From NCBI RefSeq assembly GCF_001514285.1, contig NZ_KQ949027.1, positions 310,001-374,000 of the forward strand: DNA of 64,000 bases. The letters are read 5' to 3'. The DNA is from Streptomyces sp. DSM 15324. GTDB taxonomy: Bacteria; Actinomycetota; Actinomycetes; Streptomycetales; Streptomycetaceae. The notes beneath the pieces were generated by a model. The model had not been told where the DNA came from. It searched no databases and worked only from the letters and a program-made list of their open reading frames with translations. Position numbers and translations under genes: made by a program. Of this stretch, positions 40,104-47,333 are shown piece by piece; the first letter of the stretch is position 1, and every line of letters starts with the position of its first letter.

Positions 40104-40298
40104 ATGCGAACCGAGATCACCTGGGAAGCCCCTTACTGCGGCGAAGGCAACAACTGCTTCCGCATAGGCACCGACCCCGACGGCAACGCCTACATCGCCG
40201 TCGCCGGACAGGAGGACAACCCCCTCACCGACACCCGCGAAGCCCTCCGCGCCCTGATCCTCGAGATCAAGGCGGGGAAGGCCGACCACCTGCTGTAG
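40104..40298 (+). CDS. DUF397-like small protein
   Basis: The 64-residue protein reads ITWEAPYCGEGNNCFRIG, IAVAGQEDNPLTDTREALRALILEIKAG. It matches the DUF397 layout of W-x-SYCGxGxxCVEV, then a DxxxP turn and a final helix. It follows the headless DUF5753 gene by 8 bp and appears intact. Its usual partner is no longer complete, so the function may be lost or rewired. Confidence 0.8.
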   Translation: MRTEITWEAPYCGEGNNCFRIGTDPDGNAYIAVAGQEDNPLTDTREALRALILEIKAGKADHLL

Positions 40299-40405
40299 GG
40301 CCGTTCGGCCGTGTCCGGATTGCCGCCTCGGCGGTGACCCTCTGTGATGATTCATGACTTCCTGTGGGCTGCCCCGGCCCTCGGACGAATCTCGCGGAGG
40401 TATCA

Positions 40406-41212
40406 GTGACGTTCCGTCGATGGAGTGCGACCCTGGTCACCACGGCCGGGCTCGCCGGGTCCGTGCTGCTCGGCGCACCCTCGCCCGCCGCGGCAGCGGA
40501 CCGGCCCGCGACCACGCCGTTGCCGGTCGCACGGGCGAACGCCAAGAGCAGGGCGCCGCAGGGGTACGGGGACCCGGCGCCGGATCGCGACAGCTCCGGG
40601 CGGGCGTCCTGTCTGGGTCTGGTGCCGTCGCCGTACCCGTACGCGCACACGCCGTACTACTGCAACGACTGGCGGTTCGGGCCGGCCCGGCTGCCCGATT
40701 CCGGTCCGATCGGTGCCGCCCTCCAGGGCTACAACCGGTTCGGTACGCTCACGCCGGTTGAGTTCCTGAACAAGTGGTGGGACCCCACCGCGGACCACGG
40801 CCAGGGCGACTGGAAGTACTCGTCGATCCCGGACGACGGCTTCGACCACACCAACCAGGGCGTGCCCATCGCGACGGAGGCGGTCCTCCCGGTCGGGCAG
40901 TTGCTGGACCGCTTCGGCAACGAGTTCGGCAAGTTCCTCGCCCCGGCCGGCGCCACGTACGCGGAGCGGTCCATCCCGCCGTCCGGCCTCGACACCCAGG
41001 ACCCGCGCTTCCCGTACAACTACCACCTGTACCGGGTGAAGAAGCCGACGCTGGTGTGCGCCGGCCCGACCGCCCCCGCCTTCGAGCAGCCGGGCCAGGG
41101 AGTGCAGTACGTGACCTCGGTCGCGTCGCAGGCGACGTACTGCCCGAACGTGAAGACCGGCGCCACGGTGAGTTCCCTGATCAACAGCGGCAATCTGGAA
41201 CGCGCCAACTGA
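40406..41212 (+). CDS. Secreted TNT-domain protein (candidate NAD+ glycohydrolase toxin)
   Basis: The 268-residue product starts at the GTG at 40406 with CGGAGG 5 bp upstream. A Sec signal (RWSATLVTTAGLAGSVLLGAPSPAAAA) precedes a TNT (tuberculosis necrotizing toxin, DUF4237) domain at about 95-255: FNKWWDPT-like LNKWWDPTADHGQGDWKYSSIPDDGF, LPVGQLLDRFGNEFGKFLAP, ERSIPPSGLD and NYHLYRV. TNT enzymes hydrolyse NAD+ and poison competitor or host cells. The adjacent small gene is a candidate immunity gene. Confidence 0.85.
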   Translation: MTFRRWSATLVTTAGLAGSVLLGAPSPAAAADRPATTPLPVARANAKSRAPQGYGDPAPDRDSSGRASCLGLVPSPYPYAHTPYYCNDWRFGPARLPDSGPIGAALQGYNRFGTLTPVEFLNKWWDPTADHGQGDWKYSSIPDDGFDHTNQGVPIATEAVLPVGQLLDRFGNEFGKFLAPAGATYAERSIPPSGLDTQDPRFPYNYHLYRVKKPTLVCAGPTAPAFEQPGQGVQYVTSVASQATYCPNVKTGATVSSLINSGNLERAN

Positions 41213-41238
41213 CGCGGGACACGAGGAGGGGCCGGGGC

Positions 41239-41541
41239 ATGGACCGGCACGGACTGTGCGAGGCGCTGCGCGCGGCGGGCGTCCCCGCCGGCCTGTACGA
41301 GATCACCGGCTGCCCCACCCCGCCCGGCACCCCCCGGCCGGAGGACCGCCTTTACCTGGAGGAGGACGTGGACGTGGGTGACTGGGTCGTCGGCGTGCGG
41401 CAGCGCGGCGTCCGCACCGTCCTGGAGCGGTTCCCCGACGAGGACCGGGCCTGCCGGGGCCTCCACGCCAGGCTGACCGACCCGGGGCCGCCGTCCGTGC
41501 CGCTCACCGCCGAGGAGCGGGCGCGGCTGCTGGGCTCCTGA
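41239..41541 (+). CDS. Small protein next to the TNT gene, candidate immunity factor
   Basis: The 100-residue acidic protein reads MDRHGLCEALRAAGVPAGLYEITGCP, DRLYLEEDVDVGDWVVGVRQRGVRTVLERFPDEDRACRGLHARL. It starts 26 bp after the TNT stop with a GGAGGGGCC ribosome site. TNT homologues are commonly followed by a small cytoplasmic inhibitor gene; the assignment is by position. I do not recognise a named family. It is convergent with the GNAT gene. Confidence 0.7.
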   Translation: MDRHGLCEALRAAGVPAGLYEITGCPTPPGTPRPEDRLYLEEDVDVGDWVVGVRQRGVRTVLERFPDEDRACRGLHARLTDPGPPSVPLTAEERARLLGS

Positions 41542-41543
41542 GG

Positions 41544-42419
41544 TCACTCCGGGAAGCGGTACACCGTGAAGTCCGCCACCGGGCGGTAGCCGATGCGCTG
41601 GTAGAGGCCGTTGCTGGTGGGGTTGGCGAGGTCGGTGAACAGGAGCACCTCGCGGGCCCCCGCGACGCGGGCCGCACGGCTGACCTCGGCGGTCGCGGCG
41701 CCCGCGTAGCCCCGGCCGCGCAGCGGGGCGGGGGTGTAGACGGTGGTGACCCGCACCTGGCCGGCCACCTCCGGGGTGACCACGGCCAGGGAGACGGGGG
41801 TGCCGTCCGGGGTCTCCCAGAAGAGCGCTCCGCCGTGGGCGATGCGGGCGTCGGCGAGCGCGCCGGCGTCCTGGAGCTGGTGTTCGCCGATGCTCGCGCC
41901 GAACTCCTCGTACCAGCTCATGAGCCGGGCACGGTCGGTGGCGGCGGCGGTGGCGATCCGCGGGGCGCCTTCGGGCCCGGGCTCGGGGACCGTCAACTCA
42001 ACGAGCCGATAGAGGCGTTGCTTCTTCCATACGTCCGCCCCGGCGCCGGTGTGCCGCTGCCAGGCGTCGGCGAAGGCGTCGGCCGTGGCGCGGTCGGCGC
42101 TCACGCCGGGCGGGCGGTGTCCTGCGGACGCCAGCCGGAGGGCGAGGGCGTCCGCCTGTTCCTCGGTGAGGGAGGTGAGATTGATCCAGTAGGGCGGGGT
42201 GTGCAGGGACACCGCCCGCACCGCGCCGCCCCGCTCCAGCACACCGAAGAGGGGGGCCTCCTCGCCGTAGACGTGCGGCCCCCTGCGGCGGAGGTTGTCG
42301 AGCACGGTCAGCGGCACGGTGTGCAGCGCGGGCCGCGAGGCGAGGAAGTCACCCGCACGCCGGAGGAAGGCGTCGAGGTCATGCGTGAGGTGCCAGTCGT
42401 CCGGTCGCATGCCCCGCAT
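41544..42419 (-). CDS. GNAT-family acetyltransferase
   Basis: The 291-residue protein starts near MRGMRPDDWHLTHDLDAFL; the start may be the ATG at 42419 or at 42410. The C-terminal half is a GNAT domain, with VRVTTVYTPAPLRGRGYAGAATAEVSRAARVAGAREVLLFTDLANPTSNGLYQRIGYRPV (acetyl-CoA loop RGRGYAG and C-terminal GYR). It has an N-terminal extension, as in many Streptomyces two-domain GNAT proteins. Substrate unknown. Confidence 0.85.
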   Translation of the reverse strand: MRGMRPDDWHLTHDLDAFLRRAGDFLASRPALHTVPLTVLDNLRRRGPHVYGEEAPLFGVLERGGAVRAVSLHTPPYWINLTSLTEEQADALALRLASAGHRPPGVSADRATADAFADAWQRHTGAGADVWKKQRLYRLVELTVPEPGPEGAPRIATAAATDRARLMSWYEEFGASIGEHQLQDAGALADARIAHGGALFWETPDGTPVSLAVVTPEVAGQVRVTTVYTPAPLRGRGYAGAATAEVSRAARVAGAREVLLFTDLANPTSNGLYQRIGYRPVADFTVYRFPE

Positions 42420-42452
42420 GATGACGTACCCCGCGACCGCCCCGCCCCCGAT

Positions 42453-43055
42453 TTACGGCCCCTGCGGCTCCGGGTCCGTGGCCAGGCGTCCGTGCAGGTG
42501 GACGTCGCGGAAGGCGTCGCGGCGGCCCTCCTCCCACATCGCCCCGCGCACGGTCCCCTCGTAGCGGAACCCGCACCGCTCGGCGACCCGGCAGGAGCCC
42601 CCGTGGCCGAGGGCGTGGCCCAGTTCCAGCCGGTGCAGGCCGACCTCGTCGTAGGCCCAGCGGGCGGCGAGCAGCAGGGAGCGGGTGGCGACGTGCCGGC
42701 CGCGCGCCTCGGGCAGCACCCAGTAGCCGACCACGGCGTTGCTCAGCACCCGGTCGATCGCGTTGACGGAGATCTGCCCGAGGACCGTCCCGTCGTCGGC
42801 GGCGGTGACGCAGAAGGTCGTCGCGCGCCCGGCGCCCGCGTCCGCGGCCTTGGCCGCCAGCGACTCCCGGGCGCTCGCGGTGTCGGTGACCGCCCTGATC
42901 GGGGTGTTCCAGCGCCGGAACTCCGGGTCGGCGTGCCCGCGCAGCCAGGCGTCCACGTCGGTCTCGGACGCCGGGTCCCAGCGGCGGAGCGTCAGGCCGT
43001 GGCCGTGTATCTCCGGGGGGTGCGGGACGGTGCCGGGGTCGTTGATGCCAGTCAT
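42453..43055 (-). CDS. GNAT-family acetyltransferase, RimJ/RimL-like
   Basis: The 200-residue protein starts at the ATG at 43055. It has TLRRWDPASETDVDAWLRGHADPEFRRWNTP, FCVTAADDGTVLGQISVNAIDR, VVGYWVLPEARGRHVATRSLLLAARWAYDEVGLHRLELGHALGHGGSCRVAERCGFRYEG. This is the RimJ/RimL type that acetylates N-terminal amines or small molecules. No clear ribosome site is seen. Confidence 0.85.
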   Translation of the reverse strand: MTGINDPGTVPHPPEIHGHGLTLRRWDPASETDVDAWLRGHADPEFRRWNTPIRAVTDTASARESLAAKAADAGAGRATTFCVTAADDGTVLGQISVNAIDRVLSNAVVGYWVLPEARGRHVATRSLLLAARWAYDEVGLHRLELGHALGHGGSCRVAERCGFRYEGTVRGAMWEEGRRDAFRDVHLHGRLATDPEPQGP

Positions 43056-43089
43056 CCGGCCATTCAACACCGGTGATGGAACACCGGTC

Positions 43090-43187
43090 GTTCGACGTCG
43101 GCCGTTCGACGTCGGCCGTTCGACGTCGGCCGTTCGACGTCGGCCGTTCGACGTCGGCCGTTCGACGTCGGCCGTTCGACGTCGGCC
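43090..43187. repeat. Minisatellite of seven perfect 14-bp units
   Basis: GTTCGACGTCGGCC is repeated seven times without error (period 14, containing the palindrome GACGTC). It lies 35 bp upstream of the RimJ/RimL-like GNAT start and 49 bp after the stop of the DUF35 gene. Confidence 0.95.
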
Positions 43188-43235
43188 GTTCGCTGCCTGC
43201 CCCTCGGCTACCGCCTGTCCGCCACCTGCCGTCGG

Positions 43236-43655
43236 CTACCGGCCGTCCGCCACCCGCCGTTCACTACGGGCTACGGCCGCCCGGAACACCGGGACGCCCT
43301 CCCGGAAGGTCACTTCCAGCTCCATCCCCGCCCGTGGTTCCCCGTCCCCCACCAGCTCCGTGGACATCCGGGGTCCCTCGGCGAGGTCGACCACCGCCGC
43401 GACGTACGGTGTCCGCTCCCCGAACGGGGGCAGGTCGTTGCGGTGGACGACCGACCAGGTGTAGAGCGTGGCCCGGCCGCCGGCGTCCTCCCAGGTCACG
43501 TCCTCGCTCCAGCAGTACGGGCAGAACTCGCGGGGATAGTGGTGGGCCCGTGCGCAGGCCCCGCAGCGCCGGATCAGCAGCCGGCCCTCGGCGGCAGCGT
43601 CCCAGTACGCACGGGTGAAGGCGTCGGCCTCGGGGAGGTCGTACCGCGCGCTCAC
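43236..43655 (-). CDS. DUF35 zinc-ribbon/OB-fold protein
   Basis: The 139-residue protein starts at the GTG at 43655, overlapping the DoxX stop by 4 bp. It has the ribbon CGACARAHHYPREFCPYC and an OB fold, with ATLYTWSVVHRNDLPPFGERTPYVAAVVDLAEGPRMSTELVG. It is the second DUF35 protein of the regulon. The partner thiolase-fold protein may be the cysteine-free one at 36.4 kb. The operon is DoxX-DUF35 with a palindrome directly upstream. Confidence 0.9.
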   Translation of the reverse strand: MSARYDLPEADAFTRAYWDAAAEGRLLIRRCGACARAHHYPREFCPYCWSEDVTWEDAGGRATLYTWSVVHRNDLPPFGERTPYVAAVVDLAEGPRMSTELVGDGEPRAGMELEVTFREGVPVFRAAVARSERRVADGR

Positions 43656-44101
43656 CGGAAGAGCCCCAGGGCGTCGTCCACCGACCAGGTCTGCCAGGCC
43701 ATGCCGCCCAGCGCGACCAGCGAGATCAGGGCCATCATCCCGTTCTGGCCCTGCTCGGCCCAGTCGTGGATCATGAGGACGAGGTAGATCAGGTTCAGGA
43801 GCAGGCCCGCGGCCAGGGCGACCGGGGTCAGGAAGCCCGTGACCAGGCCCAGGCCGAGGGCCAGTTCGGCGTAGACGACGACGTACGCCATGAGCCGCGG
43901 CCGGGGCTTCACGACGGCCTCGAAGCCGGACCGTACGGCGGTCCAGCGGTGCTTGGCCGCCACGTCCGCCGCCCAGGCGATGCCGGAGCCCTCGAACCAG
44001 CTCTTCTTGTCCTTGTGCCGCCAGCTCTCCAGCCACCACAGACCGAGTCCGATCCGCAGCACCGCCAGCCACTGGGCACCGTCGAGCCAGATCGCATCCA
44101 T
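43652..44101 (-). CDS. DoxX-family membrane protein
   Basis: The 149-residue protein has four membrane segments and the DoxX motif FGLGLWWLES-type (VLRIGLGLWWLESWRHKDKKSWFEG), then VVVYAELALGLGLVTGFLTPVALAAGLLLNLIYLVLM. The palindrome at 44106-44120 begins 4 bp upstream of the ATG and no ribosome site fits between, so the mRNA is probably leaderless. DoxX proteins support oxidoreductases or quinone pools at the membrane. Confidence 0.88.
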   Translation of the reverse strand: MDAIWLDGAQWLAVLRIGLGLWWLESWRHKDKKSWFEGSGIAWAADVAAKHRWTAVRSGFEAVVKPRPRLMAYVVVYAELALGLGLVTGFLTPVALAAGLLLNLIYLVLMIHDWAEQGQNGMMALISLVALGGMAWQTWSVDDALGLFR

Positions 44102-44105
44102 GGAT

Positions 44106-44120
44106 CTGACGGTACGTCAG
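44106..44120 (-). promoter_or_regulatory. Regulon palindrome CTGAC-N5-GTCAG, site 7
   Basis: CTGACGGTACGTCAG is a perfect palindrome ending 4 bp from the DoxX ATG. Confidence 0.78.
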
Positions 44121-44213
44121 ATGACTGGATCCGGGAAGACGTGGCGGCATCGCCGCCCTCGCGCCTCCCCGGCGGAGCCGCCCTCGCACCCGCCCGCCCC
44201 GGTCCTCGCCCCG

Positions 44214-44248
44214 CCCCACCCCACCCCACCCCACCCCACCCCACCCCA
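44214..44248. repeat. Seven tandem CCCCA units
   Basis: CCCCA is repeated seven times, preceded by CCCCG. The complementary strand is (TGGGG)7, which can fold into stacked G-quadruplexes. It lies between the DoxX and FMO genes, which are divergent. The rest of 44121-44370 shows no gene. Confidence 0.95.
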
Positions 44249-44370
44249 CCCACAACCCAGTGGCCCACGCCACAAGTTCCCCGCACAACTCCCCCAAGCG
44301 TGATCGATCCGCAACCAATTCCGGTCTTGACCGAGACCCACCGATCCCGGGCGTGATTACGCTCGCGCTC

Positions 44371-45549
44371 ATGGAAGACTCCGCACCGCCCGCGATCACC
44401 ACCGCGAACCCCGCCGACCGCCCCGTCTACGTCGTCGGCGGCGGCCCCGGCGGACTCGCCGCCGCGTACACCCTGCGCGCCCAGGGGATACGCGCCGTCG
44501 TCGTGGAGAAGGCCGACCGCGTCGGTGCGTCCTGGAGCCGCCACTACGACCGGCTGCATCTGCACACCACCCGCCGCCTCTCCGCCCTGCCCGGGCTGAA
44601 GATGCCGCGCCGGTTCGGCCGCTGGGTGAGCCGCGACAACGTGGTGCGGTACCTGGAGAAGTACGCCGAGGTCCATGAGCTGGAGATCGTCACCGGCGTC
44701 GAGGTCTCCCGGATCGAGCGCACCGCGGACGGCACCGGCTGGCTGCTGCACGCCACCGGCGGCCGGGAACTGACCGGTGCCGCCGTCGTCGTCGCCACCG
44801 GCTACAACCACACCCCGTTCCTGCCCGACTGGCCCGGCCGCTCCGCCTTCACCGGCGACCTCACCCACGCCGGCGCCTACCGCGACGGCAAGCCCTACAC
44901 CGGCCGGGACGTGCTCGTCGTCGGCGTCGGCAACACCGGCGCCGAGATAGCCGTCGACCTCGTCGAGAACGGCGCCGAACGGGTACGGCTGTCCGCGCGC
45001 ACCGCCCCGCACATCGTCCGCCGCTCCACCGCCGGCTGGGCCGCCCAGTACACGGCGATCCTGGTACGGCGCCTGCCCGTCGGCCTCGTCGACCGGCTGG
45101 CCCGCCCGATGGCGAGGCTCAGCGTGCCGGACCTCTCGGCGCACGGCCTGCCGCGCCCCGGCACCGGCCTGTACAGCCGGGTCCGACAGGGCGCGATCCC
45201 GGTGCAGGACGTCGGTCTGATCGACGCGGTCCGCAAGGGCCGGGTGGAGGTGGTGGCCGCCGTCGAGTCCTTCGAGGACGGCGGCAAGGTCGTCCTCGCC
45301 GACGGCACCCGTGTCACCCCGGACGCCGTCATTGCCGCGACCGGCTATGTCCGCGCCCTGGAGGGCCTGGTCGGCCACCTCGACGTCCTCGACGAGCGGG
45401 GCCTGCCGCTCGCCCACGGCCCACGCGCCCCCAAGAACGCGCCCGGCCTCTTCTTCACCGGGTTCACCACCCCCATCAGCGGCACCCTGCGCGAACTGTC
45501 GATCGACGCGGAACGCATCGCGAAGGCCGTGGCCCGCCATCTCCGCTAA
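44371..45549 (+). CDS. Flavin-containing monooxygenase (NAD(P)/FAD)
   Basis: The 392-residue protein starts at the ATG at 44371. It has the FAD motif VYVVGGGPGGLAAAYTLRAQG (about 19-39), an FMO/BVMO-like WSRHYDRLHLHTTRRLSALPG, a second Rossmann motif VLVVGVGNTGAEIAVDLVENG and C-terminal ATGYVRAL. These mark group B flavin monooxygenases that oxidise N, S or carbonyl substrates. Nearby regulon genes make a catabolic role possible, but no palindrome lies upstream. Confidence 0.9.
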   Translation: MEDSAPPAITTANPADRPVYVVGGGPGGLAAAYTLRAQGIRAVVVEKADRVGASWSRHYDRLHLHTTRRLSALPGLKMPRRFGRWVSRDNVVRYLEKYAEVHELEIVTGVEVSRIERTADGTGWLLHATGGRELTGAAVVVATGYNHTPFLPDWPGRSAFTGDLTHAGAYRDGKPYTGRDVLVVGVGNTGAEIAVDLVENGAERVRLSARTAPHIVRRSTAGWAAQYTAILVRRLPVGLVDRLARPMARLSVPDLSAHGLPRPGTGLYSRVRQGAIPVQDVGLIDAVRKGRVEVVAAVESFEDGGKVVLADGTRVTPDAVIAATGYVRALEGLVGHLDVLDERGLPLAHGPRAPKNAPGLFFTGFTTPISGTLRELSIDAERIAKAVARHLR

Positions 45550-45554
45550 TTTCC

Positions 45555-45569
45555 GTTACTACCGGTAAC
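45555..45569 (+). promoter_or_regulatory. Palindrome GTTAC-N5-GTAAC upstream of the amine oxidase gene
   Basis: GTTACTACCGGTAAC is a perfect 5-bp-arm palindrome lying between the FMO stop and the amine oxidase start (45711). Its arms differ from CTGAC/GTCAG, so it would bind a different regulator, if any. Confidence 0.5.
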
Positions 45570-45710
45570 TCCCCCCGTACTGCTGCCAGTTACACGTGTG
45601 CCAGTTGTGACGAGGGCGTTGTCGTGCGCCCTCGCGCGGAGCCAGAATGTGAGCCCTGTTCATCTTTCTGCTCGGCCCCCTCTCCGCCCCCCTCTCCACG
45701 GAGGACGCAC

Positions 45711-47204
45711 GTGGCACGTGAAAGACAGCTCTCCCGCCGCTCGCTGCTCGGGCGCACCGCCGCCGTGGCCGCCGGCGCGACCGCGCTCACGGCGACCGCG
45801 GTCGGCCCGGCCGCCGCGGCTGCCACCCGGGACGTCGACGTCGCGATCGTCGGTGCCGGCCTGGCCGGACTCACCGCGGCCCGCGACCTGGTGGCGGCCG
45901 GGAAGACCGTCGCCGTACTGGAGGCCCGCGACCGCGTCGGCGGCCGGGTCCTCAACCTGTCGCTGGCAGGCGGCGGGGTGACCGAGGGCGGCGGTGAGTT
46001 CATCGGCCCCACCCAGGACCGCATCAAGGCCCTCGCCGACTCCCTGGACGTGGCCACCTTCGCCACCTACAACACCGGGAACAACCTCCTCTACAAGGAC
46101 GGGAAGAAGACCCCGTACGCCACCGACGGCCTGCTCGGCTCGGTCCCGCCGGTCGACGCGGCCGGGCTCGCCAACGCCGCGATCGTGCAGGCCTCGCTGG
46201 ACGACATGGCCAAGACGGTCCCGGTCGACGCGCCCTGGACGGCCGCAAAAGCGCAGGAATGGGACCGGCAGACCTTCGAGAGCTGGCTGCGCGCCAACGC
46301 CGTGATCCCGTCGGCCAAGTTCCTCCTGGACGTGGCCTGCACCTCGATCTTCTCGGCCGAACCCCGGGAGCTCTCCCTCCTGTTCGTCCTCTTCTACATC
46401 GCCGCCGCCGGCAACGAGTCCACCGCCGGCACCCTGGAGCGCCTGACCGAGACCGCGAACGGCGCCCAGGAACGGCGTTTCGTCGGCGGCTCCCAGCAGG
46501 TGCCGATCAAGCTGGCCGCCACGCTCGGCGACCGGGTGGTGCTGAACGCCCCGGTGCGCACGATCGCCCGGTCCGGCGGGAAGTACGTCGTCACGGCCGA
46601 CGGCATCACCGTCACCGCGAAGAAGGTCGTCGTCGCCGTGCCCCCGCCGCTCGCCGCCCGGATCACCTACGACCCGCTCCTGCCGGCCGGCCGCGACCAG
46701 CTCACCCAGCGGCTGCCGATGGCCTCGGTCGCCAAGGCGATCGCGATCTACGACACCCCCTTCTGGCGGGCCGACGGCCTCAACGGCCAGGTCGTCAGCG
46801 ACACCGGCGTGGTCAGCTCCACCTTCGACAACTCCCCGCCCGACGCCTCCTACGGCGCGCTGATGGGCTTCATCGAGGCCGACGAGGCCCGTGCCCAGGA
46901 CGCGGCGAGCGAGGCCGAGGTCAAGGCGGCGGTGCTGAAGGACTACGTGACGTACTTCGGCGCGAAAGCGGCCTCCCCCACCTCCTTCGTCCTGCAACGC
47001 TGGAACAACGAGGCCTACACCCGCGGCGGCCCGGTCTCCATCGCCGCGCCCGGCGTCCTGACCCAGTACGGTCCCGCCCTGCGCAAGCCGGTCGGCGGCA
47101 TCCACTGGGCGGGGACCGAGACCTCGACGTACTGGATGGGCTTCATGGACGGCGCCGTCCGCTCCGGGGAGCGGGTGGCCAAGGAGGTGCTGGCCGCGCT
47201 GTAG
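45711..47204 (+). CDS. Flavin monoamine oxidase-like enzyme with Tat signal
   Basis: The 497-residue protein starts at the GTG at 45711 with GGAGG about 8 bp upstream. A twin-arginine signal (RERQLSRRSLLGRTAAVAAGATALTATAVGPAAAA) precedes the FAD motif VDVAIVGAGLAGLTAARDLVAAGKTVAVLEARDRVGGRV, and the MAO tail GIHWAGTETSTYWMGFMDGAVRSGERVAKEV follows. It is thus an exported flavin amine oxidase. A different palindrome lies in its upstream region. Confidence 0.92.
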   Translation: MARERQLSRRSLLGRTAAVAAGATALTATAVGPAAAAATRDVDVAIVGAGLAGLTAARDLVAAGKTVAVLEARDRVGGRVLNLSLAGGGVTEGGGEFIGPTQDRIKALADSLDVATFATYNTGNNLLYKDGKKTPYATDGLLGSVPPVDAAGLANAAIVQASLDDMAKTVPVDAPWTAAKAQEWDRQTFESWLRANAVIPSAKFLLDVACTSIFSAEPRELSLLFVLFYIAAAGNESTAGTLERLTETANGAQERRFVGGSQQVPIKLAATLGDRVVLNAPVRTIARSGGKYVVTADGITVTAKKVVVAVPPPLAARITYDPLLPAGRDQLTQRLPMASVAKAIAIYDTPFWRADGLNGQVVSDTGVVSSTFDNSPPDASYGALMGFIEADEARAQDAASEAEVKAAVLKDYVTYFGAKAASPTSFVLQRWNNEAYTRGGPVSIAAPGVLTQYGPALRKPVGGIHWAGTETSTYWMGFMDGAVRSGERVAKEVLAAL

Positions 47205-47261
47205 GCCACGGGCCGCCGCCGGTGTCCCGAAGGTCCGCCCTTTTCCGCTGCACGCCCATTC

Positions 47262-47276
47262 CTGACACACCGTCAG
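47262..47276 (+). promoter_or_regulatory. Regulon palindrome CTGAC-N5-GTCAG, site 8
   Basis: CTGACACACCGTCAG is a perfect palindrome 57 bp upstream of the acyl-CoA ligase start. Its centre is 24 bp from that of site 9. Confidence 0.78.
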
Positions 47277-47285
47277 GTCTGTAAT

Positions 47286-47300
47286 CTGACAGTTCGTCAG
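47286..47300 (+). promoter_or_regulatory. Regulon palindrome CTGAC-N5-GTCAG, site 9
   Basis: CTGACAGTTCGTCAG lies 33 bp upstream of the ADP-forming acyl-CoA ligase start. With site 8 it forms a double operator. Confidence 0.78.
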
Positions 47301-47333
47301 TTACTTGGCAGTCACACAGGAGCGGGCGGACCG

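Noticed and set aside
43090..43187. CRISPR array
   Set aside because: The units are directly tandem with no spacers and no cas genes are present.
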